From: Thermaceae bacterium
Lineage (GTDB): Bacteria > Deinococcota > Deinococci > Deinococcales > Marinithermaceae
DNA length: 59,922 nucleotides
NCBI GenBank assembly: GCA_026985615.1
Contig: JALSQD010000086.1
Coordinates: forward strand, 1 to 59,922
Direction of reading: 5' to 3'
This document shows, piece after piece, positions 50,048-57,810 of the stretch. Made by a program: the position numbers and the translations under genes. Every line of letters starts with the position of its first letter. Position 1 is the first letter of the stretch. A model generated the notes under the pieces. That model worked only from the letters and a program-made list of their open reading frames with translations. It did not search any database and had not been told where the DNA came from.

Positions 50048-51727
50048 CTAGGCGGTCTCGACGCGCAGGCGGCGCAGGCGGTTGAGGGCCGCGCCCACCT
50101 CGAAACGGCGGGGTCGGGCCAGCTCGGGCAGCGGCGCCAGGGCGATGAGCCCCCGTTCGTCGAGCTCGGTTTCGAGTCGCTCGAGCAGCTCGCGCAAGGT
50201 GTGGCGGCCGGCCAGGTGGCGGAGGCGGGCGATCAGGTGGCCAATCGCGCGCACCTGGCTCGGGTCTACCAGCTGGTCGAGGCCGCGCAGGTCCACCGTC
50301 TCCGGGCCGTAGACGAGCTCGCTGGTGCCGCGCGCTTGGATCTTCTCGCGGTTGCCGCGGCGCGGGTCGAGCCCCTCGGGCAGGGGCACGCGCGGGCGAA
50401 CCACCAGCGGGTGAGTGGGGTCGCCCACGGCGCGGCCGGTGGTGAGCTCCCGCGCCACCGCGCGCGCTTCGGCGGTGGCGTCGCGGGCGCGGTAGTGCTC
50501 GAGCAGCAGCACCCGGTCGGCCACGTCGAGGTAGTCGCCGCTGCCGCCGGTGACGAGCACGGTGGAGACCCCCAGCCGCTGGTGCAGCTCGCGCACGCGG
50601 TCGATGAGCGGGGTAATCGTCTCCTTGCGCACCAGCCGCTGCATGCGGGCGTCACGCACCAGCAGGTTGGTGGCCGAGGTGTCCTCGTCGAGCAAGAGGG
50701 TGTCGGCGCCGAGCTCGAGCGCCTCCATGATGGCCGCGGCCAGGCTGGTCGAGCCCGAGGCGTCGGGGGTGGAGAAGGCGTCGGTGGAGGCGCCGCGGGG
50801 CAGGTCGTGGATGAAGGGGGTGAGGTAGACGCCGGTGACCGCGCGCCCGTCTTCGCTCTTCACCTTGACAGCGTTCTTGCGGGTGACCACCCACTCGCGC
50901 CCGTCGCCTGGCACGTGGGGATAGACGCCCAGCTCGAGCGCCTCCAGCAGCGTGGTCTTGCCGTGGAAGCCCCCGCCGGTAATCACGGTGACGCCTTCGG
51001 GCAGGCCCATCCCGCTCACCGGCCCGTGGTGCAACGTATCGAGCGTCACCCGCAGCTCGGGCGGGCTCTCGAAGGGGACTGCGCCCTCAAGCGGTTCGGA
51101 GGAGACGCCGCTCTCGCGCGGAAGCACGCTGCCGTCGCGCACGAAGGCCACGAGGCCCAGTTCGGCGAGTCGGTCTTGCAAGTGGGCGTGGTCCTCGGTC
51201 AGGTAGGCCCAGTGGCGCGCCTCGGCCTCGTCGAGGTTGGGCGCGCGCAAAACCTCCACCGCCTGGGGGAGCACCTGGGTGAGCAGCCGCGCGGCCGCCC
51301 GGCCCAACACCGTGCGCCCCCTGGCGGGCAGCCCCACGCGGAAGCGGAGCTCGAGGTAGTCCCCTCCTACGCAGGCGGCCGCGCGCTCGAGCACCTCGGC
51401 GCCGCCGGCGTCCACGGAGAAGACGCAGGAACGCCCGCTGCCCACGCCCGGGCAGCTTTGCAGCGCGCGCTGGAAAACGCGCAGAAAGTAGTTTAAGAAT
51501 CCCACCCGCCGCGGCCGGTTCGCCCAGAGGTCTGCGGGTAGGCCGTGGGTGGCGTGGGGCAGGCGCACCCTGAGGCGCGTGGGGGTGGCGAAGGGGTCGG
51601 GTTGTACGTGGTCCACCAGCAGGGTGAAGCCCGGGCCGGACCAGGCGCCCTCGATGCGCTTGTAGGCGCGGTAGCCATGTCCGTCCAGGCTGGTCAGCAG
51701 CGCCGCCAGGGCGTCCAGGTCGTTCAC
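50048..51727 (-). CDS. COG3044-type predicted ABC-class ATPase
   Basis: 559 aa from GTG 51727. ITGGGFHGKTTLLEALELGVYPHVPGDGREWVVT is the Walker A region of this family; TLLLDEDTSATNLLVRDARMQRLV is Walker B with the acidic pair, and DASGSTSLAAAI precedes it. The function of the bacterial family is unknown; a related trypanosome protein acts in RNA editing. It is divergent from trmL, 48 bp apart. The start is set by TAGACT 7 nt upstream (leaderless). Upstream in-frame extension into trmL is rejected. Confidence 0.85.
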   Translation of the reverse strand: MNDLDALAALLTSLDGHGYRAYKRIEGAWSGPGFTLLVDHVQPDPFATPTRLRVRLPHATHGLPADLWANRPRRVGFLNYFLRVFQRALQSCPGVGSGRSCVFSVDAGGAEVLERAAACVGGDYLELRFRVGLPARGRTVLGRAAARLLTQVLPQAVEVLRAPNLDEAEARHWAYLTEDHAHLQDRLAELGLVAFVRDGSVLPRESGVSSEPLEGAVPFESPPELRVTLDTLHHGPVSGMGLPEGVTVITGGGFHGKTTLLEALELGVYPHVPGDGREWVVTRKNAVKVKSEDGRAVTGVYLTPFIHDLPRGASTDAFSTPDASGSTSLAAAIMEALELGADTLLLDEDTSATNLLVRDARMQRLVRKETITPLIDRVRELHQRLGVSTVLVTGGSGDYLDVADRVLLLEHYRARDATAEARAVARELTTGRAVGDPTHPLVVRPRVPLPEGLDPRRGNREKIQARGTSELVYGPETVDLRGLDQLVDPSQVRAIGHLIARLRHLAGRHTLRELLERLETELDERGLIALAPLPELARPRRFEVGAALNRLRRLRVETA

Positions 51728-51775
51728 ATAGGTAAGTCTAACGGCCCCGGGCCGGGCGCGTGGGAAAATGGGCCC

Positions 51776-52228
51776 GTGGTCCGCATCGCCCTCTACCAGC
51801 CCGAGATTCCCCAGAACGTTGGCAACATCGCCCGCACCGCCGCCGCTACCGAAAGCGAGCTGCACCTGGTGCGGCCCTTCGGCTTTCGCTGGGGCGACCC
51901 GCGGCTGAAGCGGGCCGGCCTCGACTACTGGCCGCACGTCAACTACCTTTTACACGATTCCTGGCAGGCCTTTCTCGAGTCACTCCCCGCAAACGCACGC
52001 GTCTGGGCGTTTTCCACCAAGGCTACCCGCTCACTTTATGAGGCCCGCTTCGAGCCTTGCGACTACCTCCTTTTCGGGCCGGAGACCGGGGGGTTGCCTG
52101 CGGATGTTTTGGGGCGTTTCCCTGCCTTACGCATCCCCATGCCCGGCCCGGTGCGCTCGCTCAACCTGGCGGTCAGCGTGGGGGTGGGGGTCTACGAAGC
52201 GCTGCGCCAGGTTAGTTCCTTGCGCTGA
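51776..52228 (+). CDS. trmL: tRNA (cytidine/uridine-34-2'-O)-methyltransferase TrmL
   Basis: 150 aa from GTG 51776, the usual size of this single-domain SPOUT enzyme. IALYQPEIPQNVGNIARTAAAT, LLFGPETGGLP and PGPVRSLNLAVSVGVGVYEAL are the three TrmL knot motifs. It 2'-O-methylates the wobble nucleotide of certain Leu tRNAs. A weak -10-like GAAAAT lies 6 nt before the start. The codon use shows more AT-ending codons than neighbours. Confidence 0.92.
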   Translation: MVRIALYQPEIPQNVGNIARTAAATESELHLVRPFGFRWGDPRLKRAGLDYWPHVNYLLHDSWQAFLESLPANARVWAFSTKATRSLYEARFEPCDYLLFGPETGGLPADVLGRFPALRIPMPGPVRSLNLAVSVGVGVYEALRQVSSLR

Positions 52229-52264
52229 GAATAAAAAGACGCAGGGCGATATAAAACCAGCCTT

Positions 52265-53362
52265 TTAGTCCTCGCCGCCCGCGATGCGGGCTAGGTGTTC
52301 CAGCGCCGTTCGCAGCGCGGCGGTGCCCTTTTCGAACTCCTCGAGGAGCACGTGCTCGACCGGGGTGTGGTCGAGGGTGCTGTCGCCGGGGCCGTAGGCC
52401 ACCATTGGCACCGGCCAGTGGGGGGCGAGCACGTTCATGTCACAGGTGCCGGTCTTCAGCTTGAAGATCGGGCGGCCCCCAACCTTGCGGATGCCCACGC
52501 GCAGCGCCCGGGTGAGCGGCGTGTCCTTGGGGCCCTGGTAAGGCACCTCGCGGCCGGAAAAGTCGAGCTCGAGCGTAGGCGGGGCGTAGGCCAGCAGGTG
52601 GCGGATCGCCTCTTCGGGCGGTAGCCTGGGCGGCAGGCGCAAGTCGAAGAAGAGCTCCGCGCGCTGGCGGGTGTCCACCGGGTGAACCTTGAAGTCGCGC
52701 AGCGAGTACTGCACCTGGTCGAAGGCGCGCATGCCGGTGTTGAAGCCCTGCGTCCAGGCGCGGATCGAGTTGAAGTAGTCGATCAGCTCCTCGGCGGCGT
52801 TGGGTTCATGGTGGGCGGAGTGAAAGTTGTCCTTCTCGCGCCGCACCCGCACCAAGAGCCGCCCCTTGTACCCCAGGGTGATGCCCTCCCAACCCGAGGG
52901 CTCGCCGATGACGGCGAACTGCGGGGTGATCTTGTCGGCCACGTAGCGGGCCCCCTTCGAGCTTGGGGCCTCCTCCTCGGTCGCGCCCACCAAGTGGAGG
53001 GTGAAGACGTTCTTTAGCTCCTCTGGCAGGCCGGCGGCGGCCAGAATGAAGGTCACGAACGGCCCCTTGGCGTCCACCGCGCCGCGGCCGAAGAGCTTGC
53101 CGTCCTCCACCCGCACCGGCACCTCGCCGGGCACGGTGTCGATGTGGCCCACCAGCGCCACCTGCAGTGGACCCTGCCCCCAGACGCCGCGGGCGTTGTC
53201 GGCCTCGTCCACCCACGCCTCCATCCCTAGCGCTTTCATCCCGCGCACCAGGTACTGGGCCACCAGCCGCTCCTGGCCTGAGGGGCTGGGGATCTCCAGC
53301 GCCCCGGCCAGAAAGCGCACCGGGTCGGCCAGAGGCGAGTACTCAAGCGGCGGCAGGGTCAC
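52265..53362 (-). CDS. lysK: [LysW]-lysine/ornithine hydrolase LysK
   Basis: 365 aa, M20 metallopeptidase family, GTG start overlapping the lysJ stop. ALVGHIDTVPG, FGRGAVDAKGPFV, GATEEEAPSSKGA and the late KLKTGTCDMNVLAP motif match LysK. It releases lysine (or ornithine) from the carrier protein LysW in the last step of the alpha-aminoadipate pathway of Thermus. LysW itself is not in this window. The long in-frame extension to 54430 is antisense to lysJ and rejected. Confidence 0.93.
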   Translation of the reverse strand: MTLPPLEYSPLADPVRFLAGALEIPSPSGQERLVAQYLVRGMKALGMEAWVDEADNARGVWGQGPLQVALVGHIDTVPGEVPVRVEDGKLFGRGAVDAKGPFVTFILAAAGLPEELKNVFTLHLVGATEEEAPSSKGARYVADKITPQFAVIGEPSGWEGITLGYKGRLLVRVRREKDNFHSAHHEPNAAEELIDYFNSIRAWTQGFNTGMRAFDQVQYSLRDFKVHPVDTRQRAELFFDLRLPPRLPPEEAIRHLLAYAPPTLELDFSGREVPYQGPKDTPLTRALRVGIRKVGGRPIFKLKTGTCDMNVLAPHWPVPMVAYGPGDSTLDHTPVEHVLLEEFEKGTAALRTALEHLARIAGGED

Positions 53363-54522
53363 GCCAGCACCTCGCGCACCGCCTCCACCACCTGCTCCAG
53401 GTCGGACTTTTCGATGATGAGCGGCGGCAAGAAGCGGATCACCGTCGGCCCGGCGGCCAGCGTGAGCACGCCGTGCTCTTTCTCCAGCCGGGTGATGTAG
53501 GGGGCCGACTTCTCCTTGAGCTCCATCCCCACCATCAGCCCCTTGCCGCGCACCTCGCGCACTTTGGGCGAGTCGATCCGACGCAGTTCCTCCATGAACC
53601 ACTCGCCCAGCTCGGCGGCGCGCTCCCAGAGCCGGTTTTCCTCGATGTACCTCATCGCCGCCACCCCGGCGGCCATCGCCAGCGGGTTGCCGCCGAAGGT
53701 GGTGCCGTGTCCGCCCTTGGGCATGCCGTCGGCCACTTCGTCGGTCATGACGATCGCCCCCATCGGCATCCCGCCGCCAATGCCCTTGGCCAGCGTCATG
53801 ATGTCGGGCACCACGCCGTAGTGCTCGAGCGCGAACAGCCGGCCGGTGCGGCCGAAGCCGGTTTGGATCTCGTCGAGGATGAGAAGCGCGCCCTTTTCGC
53901 GCGTCACCTCGCGGGCCGCCTGCAAAAACTCGGGCCTCGCCGGGCGCACCCCGCCCTCGCCCTGCACTGGCTCGATGATGACCGCAGCCGTTTCCTCGTC
54001 CACCGCCGCCTTCAAGGCCTCTGCCTCGTTGTAGGGTACGAATTCCACCGGCCCCACCACCGGCTCGAAGGGTTGGCGGTACTTCTTTTCCCAGGTCAGG
54101 CTCACCGAGCCGAAGGTGCGGCCGTGGAAGGCGCGCATGGTGCTGATGAACTTCTTGCGGCCGGTGGCGGCGCGGGCGAACTTGAGCGCCCCCTCCACGC
54201 TCTCGGTGCCGGAGTTGGTGGGGAAGACGCGCACCAGCCCTTCCGGGGTCAGCCGCGTAAGCGTCTGGTAGAACTCCGCCCGCTTGGCCGAGGGCAGCGT
54301 CTGCGGCAGGACCATCAGGGTCTCGGCCTGTTCCTGGATGGCCTTCACCACTGCCGGGTTCGAATGCCCCACATTGGCCACCCCGTAGCCGCCCACGCAG
54401 TCGATGTATTCGCGGCCCTCGACGTCCCACACGCGCGCCCCCTTTCCGCGAACAATGACCAGCTCGTGCTTGTTATAGACCCCCGAGTCGTGCCGCTTTT
54501 CGATCTCCAGCCAGTTCTGCAT
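53359..54522 (-). CDS. lysJ: [LysW]-aminoadipate semialdehyde transaminase LysJ
   Basis: 387 aa, class III PLP aminotransferase. YIDCVGGYGVANVGHSNP, FPTNSGTESVEGALKFAR, TMRAFHGRTFGS, VQGEGGVRPA, ILDEIQTGFGRTG and the Lys of MTLAKGIGGG are clear. It converts LysW-bound aminoadipate semialdehyde to LysW-lysine, using glutamate. The ribosome-binding site is AAGGGGG. A hairpin and a lysine-rich leader ORF precede it, and lysK follows with overlap. Confidence 0.94.
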   Translation of the reverse strand: MQNWLEIEKRHDSGVYNKHELVIVRGKGARVWDVEGREYIDCVGGYGVANVGHSNPAVVKAIQEQAETLMVLPQTLPSAKRAEFYQTLTRLTPEGLVRVFPTNSGTESVEGALKFARAATGRKKFISTMRAFHGRTFGSVSLTWEKKYRQPFEPVVGPVEFVPYNEAEALKAAVDEETAAVIIEPVQGEGGVRPARPEFLQAAREVTREKGALLILDEIQTGFGRTGRLFALEHYGVVPDIMTLAKGIGGGMPMGAIVMTDEVADGMPKGGHGTTFGGNPLAMAAGVAAMRYIEENRLWERAAELGEWFMEELRRIDSPKVREVRGKGLMVGMELKEKSAPYITRLEKEHGVLTLAAGPTVIRFLPPLIIEKSDLEQVVEAVREVLA

Positions 54523-54544
54523 GTTTATTCCCCCTTAAACGCAA

Positions 54545-54569
54545 CTCGGCCCGCAAGACGCGAGCCGAG
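54545..54569 (-). terminator. candidate attenuator hairpin before lysJ
   Basis: On the minus strand CTCGGC pairs with GCCGAG, with an inner CGC/GCG pair around GTCTT, followed by TTGCGTTT. It lies between the leader ORF stop and lysJ. The sequence GCCCG just after the leader stop could pair with CGGGC in this hairpin, giving an alternative fold. Confidence 0.5.
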
Positions 54570-54592
54570 GGAACCGGTGAGCCGACGGGCGG

Positions 54593-54640
54593 CTACGGCT
54601 TCCCCCGGACCTCCGGTTTGCGCGGTTTCATGGCCTTCAT
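54593..54640 (-). CDS. lysine-rich leader peptide upstream of lysJ
   Basis: 15 codons encoding MKAMKPRKPEVRGKP, with four Lys and two Arg. Its ATG lies 7 nt after a -10 box TAGGCT, so it is at the very 5' end of the transcript. A hairpin with a T-rich tail follows, then lysJ. This fits a leader peptide whose translation speed reports charged lysine tRNA. Leader-peptide attenuation of a lysine gene cluster is known from Thermus thermophilus. It is too short for homology support, so the call rests on position, composition and the promoter. Confidence 0.55.
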   Translation of the reverse strand: MKAMKPRKPEVRGKP

Positions 54641-54647
54641 CTCCCCG

Positions 54648-54677
54648 AGCCTACGTTCCCGAGCGGCGTTTTGTCAA
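54648..54677 (-). promoter_or_regulatory. promoter of leader ORF and lysJ-lysK
   Basis: Minus strand TTGACA (perfect -35, 54672-54677), 18-nt spacer, TAGGCT (54648-54653). The -35 box includes the TGA stop of lysZ. Confidence 0.7.
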
Positions 54678-55489
54678 CGCACCACCGTACCGGCGCCGGC
54701 GAGCGCTTTGGATATTGGAGCTTCTACCCTGGCGTCGCCGAAGACGACGCGGCCCACGCCGCCCTTCACCGCGTCGGCCGCGCCCAGCACCTTCTTCTTC
54801 ATCCGCCCCTGGGCGAAGTCCATGAAGTCTTCCACCCGGCCCGCGGGAATCTCGGCGATCAGGCTCGACTCGTCAGGAAAGCTGCGCAAGAGGCCGGGTA
54901 CGTTCGAGAGCAGCAGCAGCGCCTCGGCCTGCATCTGCACCGCCACCTGGGCGGCGGCGGTGTCGCCGTCGGTGTTCATCGCCTCGCCTTCGAAGCTGAT
55001 CGCCGGCGGGGTGAGCACCGGCAGGTAGCCCGCGCCAAGGAGCAGGTGGAGGAGCTCGGTGTTGACCTTCTCCACGCTGCCGGTGAGGTTGTCGCGCCGC
55101 ACCTTGAGTTTGCCGTTTTCGATGTACTTGACCGCCTTCTTGCGCCGCCCCTCGAAGACGCGGCCGTCGATGCCCGACAGCCCCACCGCGTTCACCCCTT
55201 CACGCTGCAAGAGCTCAACGATGAGTTTGTTCATCTTGCCGGCGTAGACCATCTCGAAGATCTCGAGCGTCTTGCGGTCGGTCAGCCGGCTGGTTAGGCC
55301 GCCGGGGTGCTCGAGGAAGACCGGCGGGTGCCCCAGAGCTTCGGCGATGCGGTTGGTCTCGGCGCTGCCGCCGTGCACCAGCACGAGCCGCCGGCCCTGC
55401 TTCCATAGCGCCGCGGCGTCGCGCGCCACCGCCGCGTAGTCGATGCCCTCCGAACCCCCCACCTTGACGACGATCAGCCCGTCTTCCAT
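54674..55489 (-). CDS. lysZ: [LysW]-aminoadipate kinase LysZ
   Basis: 271 aa, amino-acid kinase family related to ArgB. VVKVGGSEGIDYAAVARD, VLVHGGSAETNRIAEALG, NTDGDTAAAQVAVQMQAEALLLLSNVPGLL and the late KKKVLGAADAVKGGV match LysZ. It phosphorylates LysW-bound aminoadipate (or glutamate). GGAG lies 4 nt before the ATG. Its stop codon is part of the next promoter. Confidence 0.92.
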   Translation of the reverse strand: MEDGLIVVKVGGSEGIDYAAVARDAAALWKQGRRLVLVHGGSAETNRIAEALGHPPVFLEHPGGLTSRLTDRKTLEIFEMVYAGKMNKLIVELLQREGVNAVGLSGIDGRVFEGRRKKAVKYIENGKLKVRRDNLTGSVEKVNTELLHLLLGAGYLPVLTPPAISFEGEAMNTDGDTAAAQVAVQMQAEALLLLSNVPGLLRSFPDESSLIAEIPAGRVEDFMDFAQGRMKKKVLGAADAVKGGVGRVVFGDARVEAPISKALAGAGTVVR

Positions 55490-55606
55490 ACGCTCCGTAT
55501 CTTCTCAGGTCCTGTATAAAGGTGCAAGCCGCCGTCGTTGGGGTGGGAATAGGTAGAGTGATGCGCGATAGGAAAAGGCAGCAGAACGATTAGGTTGCGC
55601 CGAAAA

Positions 55607-55888
55607 CTAAGTTAACGAAGAAAAGAGGTCTTCCCACTCGGGGTTCGATTGCTCGATGAGCTCCACCTTCCACGATCTGCGCCAGCGTTTTAGCTGTTGC
55701 TTGCGCCGCAAAGCGGCGTTTGCGTCTCCGTAAACTTCGTAGTAGACCAAGCGATGAACGCCGTACCTGCGCGTAAAACTACTTAAGCCTTCTTTGTGTT
55801 CCCACACACGCCGGTGCAGGTCGCGCGTCAGGCCCACGTATAACGTCCCGCGTTTGCGGTTGGACAAAATGTATACAATGTAGGCCAT
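55607..55888 (-). CDS. small GIY-YIG family protein, catalytic Glu missing
   Basis: 93 aa. YIVYILSNRKRGTLYVGLT gives the GIY-YIG strands (here VYI and YVG), and LHRRVWEHKEG holds the conserved Arg and His. In the usual A-x-R-E-K-Q-L-K-x-W motif the metal-binding Glu is replaced: the sequence reads AALRRKQQLKRW, with Lys at that place. The C-terminus NPEWEDLF is typical. The gene is AT-richer than neighbours and lies beside inverted palindromes, both suggesting acquired DNA. It may be inactive. Confidence 0.8.
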   Translation of the reverse strand: MAYIVYILSNRKRGTLYVGLTRDLHRRVWEHKEGLSSFTRRYGVHRLVYYEVYGDANAALRRKQQLKRWRRSWKVELIEQSNPEWEDLFSSLT

Positions 55889-55945
55889 CGTTTGTCATGT
55901 TACGTAATAAAAAAGGGTTTTGCGCGCCCACAGGACACGACCGCC

Positions 55946-55988
55946 GTGGATCCCGGCTCGCGGGGCTTCGCCCCTTGGCCGGGAATTC
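55946..55988 (+). repeat. REP-like palindrome, copy 1
   Basis: GTGGATCCCGGCTCGCG, an inner GGGG-CTTCG-CCCC stem-loop, then TTGGCCGGGAATTC. The outer CCCGGC pairs with GCCGGG-type sequence. An inverted, partly diverged copy lies at 56126-56171. Confidence 0.7.
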
Positions 55989-56125
55989 GATTAATAAGCA
56001 GTAGCAAAGCGTTTGGGGTTTTGAGGGATCCGGAGTGCGCGAGTACCGTTTTGATCTTCAAGATTTGCGCGTACTCGGGTACAAAAAACAGCGGCAAGGC
56101 TCTAAGCGAAAATCGCAGAATTCTT

Positions 56126-56171
56126 GAATCCCCGGCCAAGCAGGCCGCAGGCCTGCGCGAGCGGGGTCCAC
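56126..56171 (-). repeat. REP-like palindrome, copy 2 (inverted)
   Basis: Read on the minus strand it starts GTGGACCCCGCTCGCG and ends CTTGGCCGGGGATTC, matching copy 1 at both ends; the inner stem is CAGGCC-TGC-GGCCTG instead of the CTTCG loop. Its outer edge is 14 bp from the arginine kinase stop codon. Confidence 0.7.
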
Positions 56172-56184
56172 GCTGGCGAGTACT

Positions 56185-57205
56185 TTAAGTCCGCTGCTCC
56201 GCCGCGATCAGCGCGGCCGCCCCCTCGGCCAGCTGGCGCACGGCCTCCACCTCGGTGATCTCCAGCCGCCACTTGTTGGAAACGTCGTAGACCGCGCCCT
56301 CGCTTTGCGAGTGCCCCCCGTGGGTGCCGCGCACCTGCGGCCGTGCTCGGCGGCAAGGGCTGTTAGCCGCGCTTCGTCCGCCGCCAGCCCGGGCAGGCGG
56401 GCGTGGACGCTGGCGCGCATGGCGGTGCCCAGGTTGGTGGGGCAGCTGGTCAGGTAGCCCAGCCGCTCGGAATGGGCGAAGGCGAGGCGGCGCTCCAGCT
56501 CGGCCAGCGCCCGCACTAGCCGGGCGAAGACGCGCTGCAGCTCGGCGGTGGGCTCCATCGAGATGACGCGCAGCCGGTCCTTTTCGTTCACCCAGACGAG
56601 GGAGGTCTTGTCCGGGTTGTGGAAGATGCCGCGGCCGTCGGGCCAGTCGCGGTTCAGCCCCGCCGACTCGAGGAAGCGGTCGCCCTCCTTGAAGGGGAAG
56701 TGGTCGGCGACCAGCCGCTCCCTGTTGGCCGGTCCATCCCGTAAAGCAGGCGGTAGCTGCCCGCCAGCTCGCCGGAAAGGTTTTCGAGCGCGCGCACCAC
56801 GGTCGCCTCGACGATGCGGCGCTCGCGCCGCGTGATTACGGAGTCGAAGGGCAATAAGCAGAGGTTGCAGGCCACGCGGATGCGGGCGGAGACGACGTAG
56901 CGGCCCGCGGGGTCGGGGTTGGGAACGTTCAGGCGGGCGGGCTCGAGATCACTTTCGTGTTCGTCCTCCGGTCCGAGGTCGTGGTAGTCGGCGATGATCG
57001 GGTCGAAGAGAGGCGCGAAGAGTGTGTAGCTCTCCTCGTCGCCGGTGTAGACGCCGACGCTGCTGTCGGGGTTGGCCAGGCCCGAGGCGATGACGTGCGC
57101 GAGCCGCATGCCGTAGCGGGTCTTGCGCCCCTCGAGCTCGGCCCAGGCCTCGGGGGTCAGGTAGCGGGCGAGCAGCGAGCCGCCGCCGGGGTTGGGGTAG
57201 GCCAT
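56185..57205 (-). pseudogene. arginine (phosphagen) kinase, two frameshifts
   Basis: Three reading frames join into one 340-aa phosphagen kinase. Frame 1 (57205 to about 56731) has the N-terminal domain with NPDSSVGVYTGDEESYTLFA, LFDPIIADYH, and SARIRV. Frame 2 (to about 56342) has VADHFPFKEGDRFLESA, GRGIFHNPDKTSLVWVNEKDRLRVIS and the catalytic Cys in SCPTNLGTAMRASVH. Frame 3 (to 56185) has VRGTHGGHSQSEGAVYDVSNKWRL and the stop. Each junction looks like one missing base in a short G/C run (CGG|GCC and GGCC|GC). The N-terminal domain separates it from McsB protein kinases. All catalytic residues survive. It starts 18 bp after amrA. Sequencing error or real decay cannot be told apart. Confidence 0.85.
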
Positions 57206-57223
57206 TTCGTCCCGAGTCTAGGC

Positions 57224-57793
57224 CTACGCCAGGTCACGGCGGGTGAACTTCTCGACCGTGTAGTGGTAGAGCCGGGTCGCCGGGTCGGCATAGACGCTGG
57301 GGTCGAGGCCGGCCTTCTGGGCGAGCGAGACCAAAAAGAGCTCGGGGTCGGGAATCTGCTCCCAGACCTGGGGCAGGTAGGTGGCGCGGCCGCGTGGATG
57401 CTCGAGCACCAGCCCCATCTCGGGGGTGAGCTTCCGGATCAGGTCGTCCAGGCTCGCGTACGGAAGCGGCTCGGGCGGCGAGAGCACGCTCACCTCCACA
57501 TCGGTGCCCGGCCACTCGTGCGCCGCGAGCGGGGGGAAGCGCGGGTCACGGAAGGCGGCGGCCAGGGCGTTTTGGTGGGTGTCCTCGGCCAGCGGCCGAA
57601 CCGGCTCGAGGCTGCCGATGCAGCCGCGCAGCCGGCCGTTCTTGGTCAGGGTGACGAAGCTGGCCCCGGTCTGCACCAGCCGCGGGGGCAGTCCCGCCAG
57701 CGCCGGCGGTCGGGGGGTAACGCCCCTCAGTGCCTGGTCGATGGCCGACTCGGCGATGTCGAGCAGGATACGTTTTTCCTCGTTGCTCAGCAC
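57224..57793 (-). CDS. amrA: AmmeMemoRadiSam system protein A (AMMECR1 domain)
   Basis: 189 aa. GASFVTLTKNGRLRGCIGSLEPVRPL is the invariant AMMECR1 segment, followed by NALAAAFRDPRFPPL and DVEVSVLSPPEPL, and ending LYHYTVEKF. The family's biochemical role is not established. It follows amrB by 17 bp and precedes the arginine kinase gene by 18 bp. Confidence 0.95.
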   Translation of the reverse strand: MLSNEEKRILLDIAESAIDQALRGVTPRPPALAGLPPRLVQTGASFVTLTKNGRLRGCIGSLEPVRPLAEDTHQNALAAAFRDPRFPPLAAHEWPGTDVEVSVLSPPEPLPYASLDDLIRKLTPEMGLVLEHPRGRATYLPQVWEQIPDPELFLVSLAQKAGLDPSVYADPATRLYHYTVEKFTRRDLA

Positions 57794-57810
57794 GGTTCCC
57801 TCCCCGTTGC

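Larger units (their letters stand above)
55889..56184. other. gene-free, AT-richer region
   Basis: No convincing gene is present; a 79-codon minus-strand reading frame (55900-56139) has no recognisable features. The region holds two inverted palindromic elements (55946-55988 and 56126-56171) and, between them, a hairpin CGAGTAC/GTACTCG (56040-56077) with inner palindrome ATCTTCAAGAT. Confidence 0.6.

Noticed and set aside
55900..56139. 79-codon minus-strand frame between the palindromes
   Set aside because: Runs through both repeat elements, has no recognisable motif and no convincing translation start.
56185..57205. McsB protein-arginine kinase
   Set aside because: The N-terminal phosphagen kinase domain is present and no ctsR, mcsA or clpC gene is adjacent.
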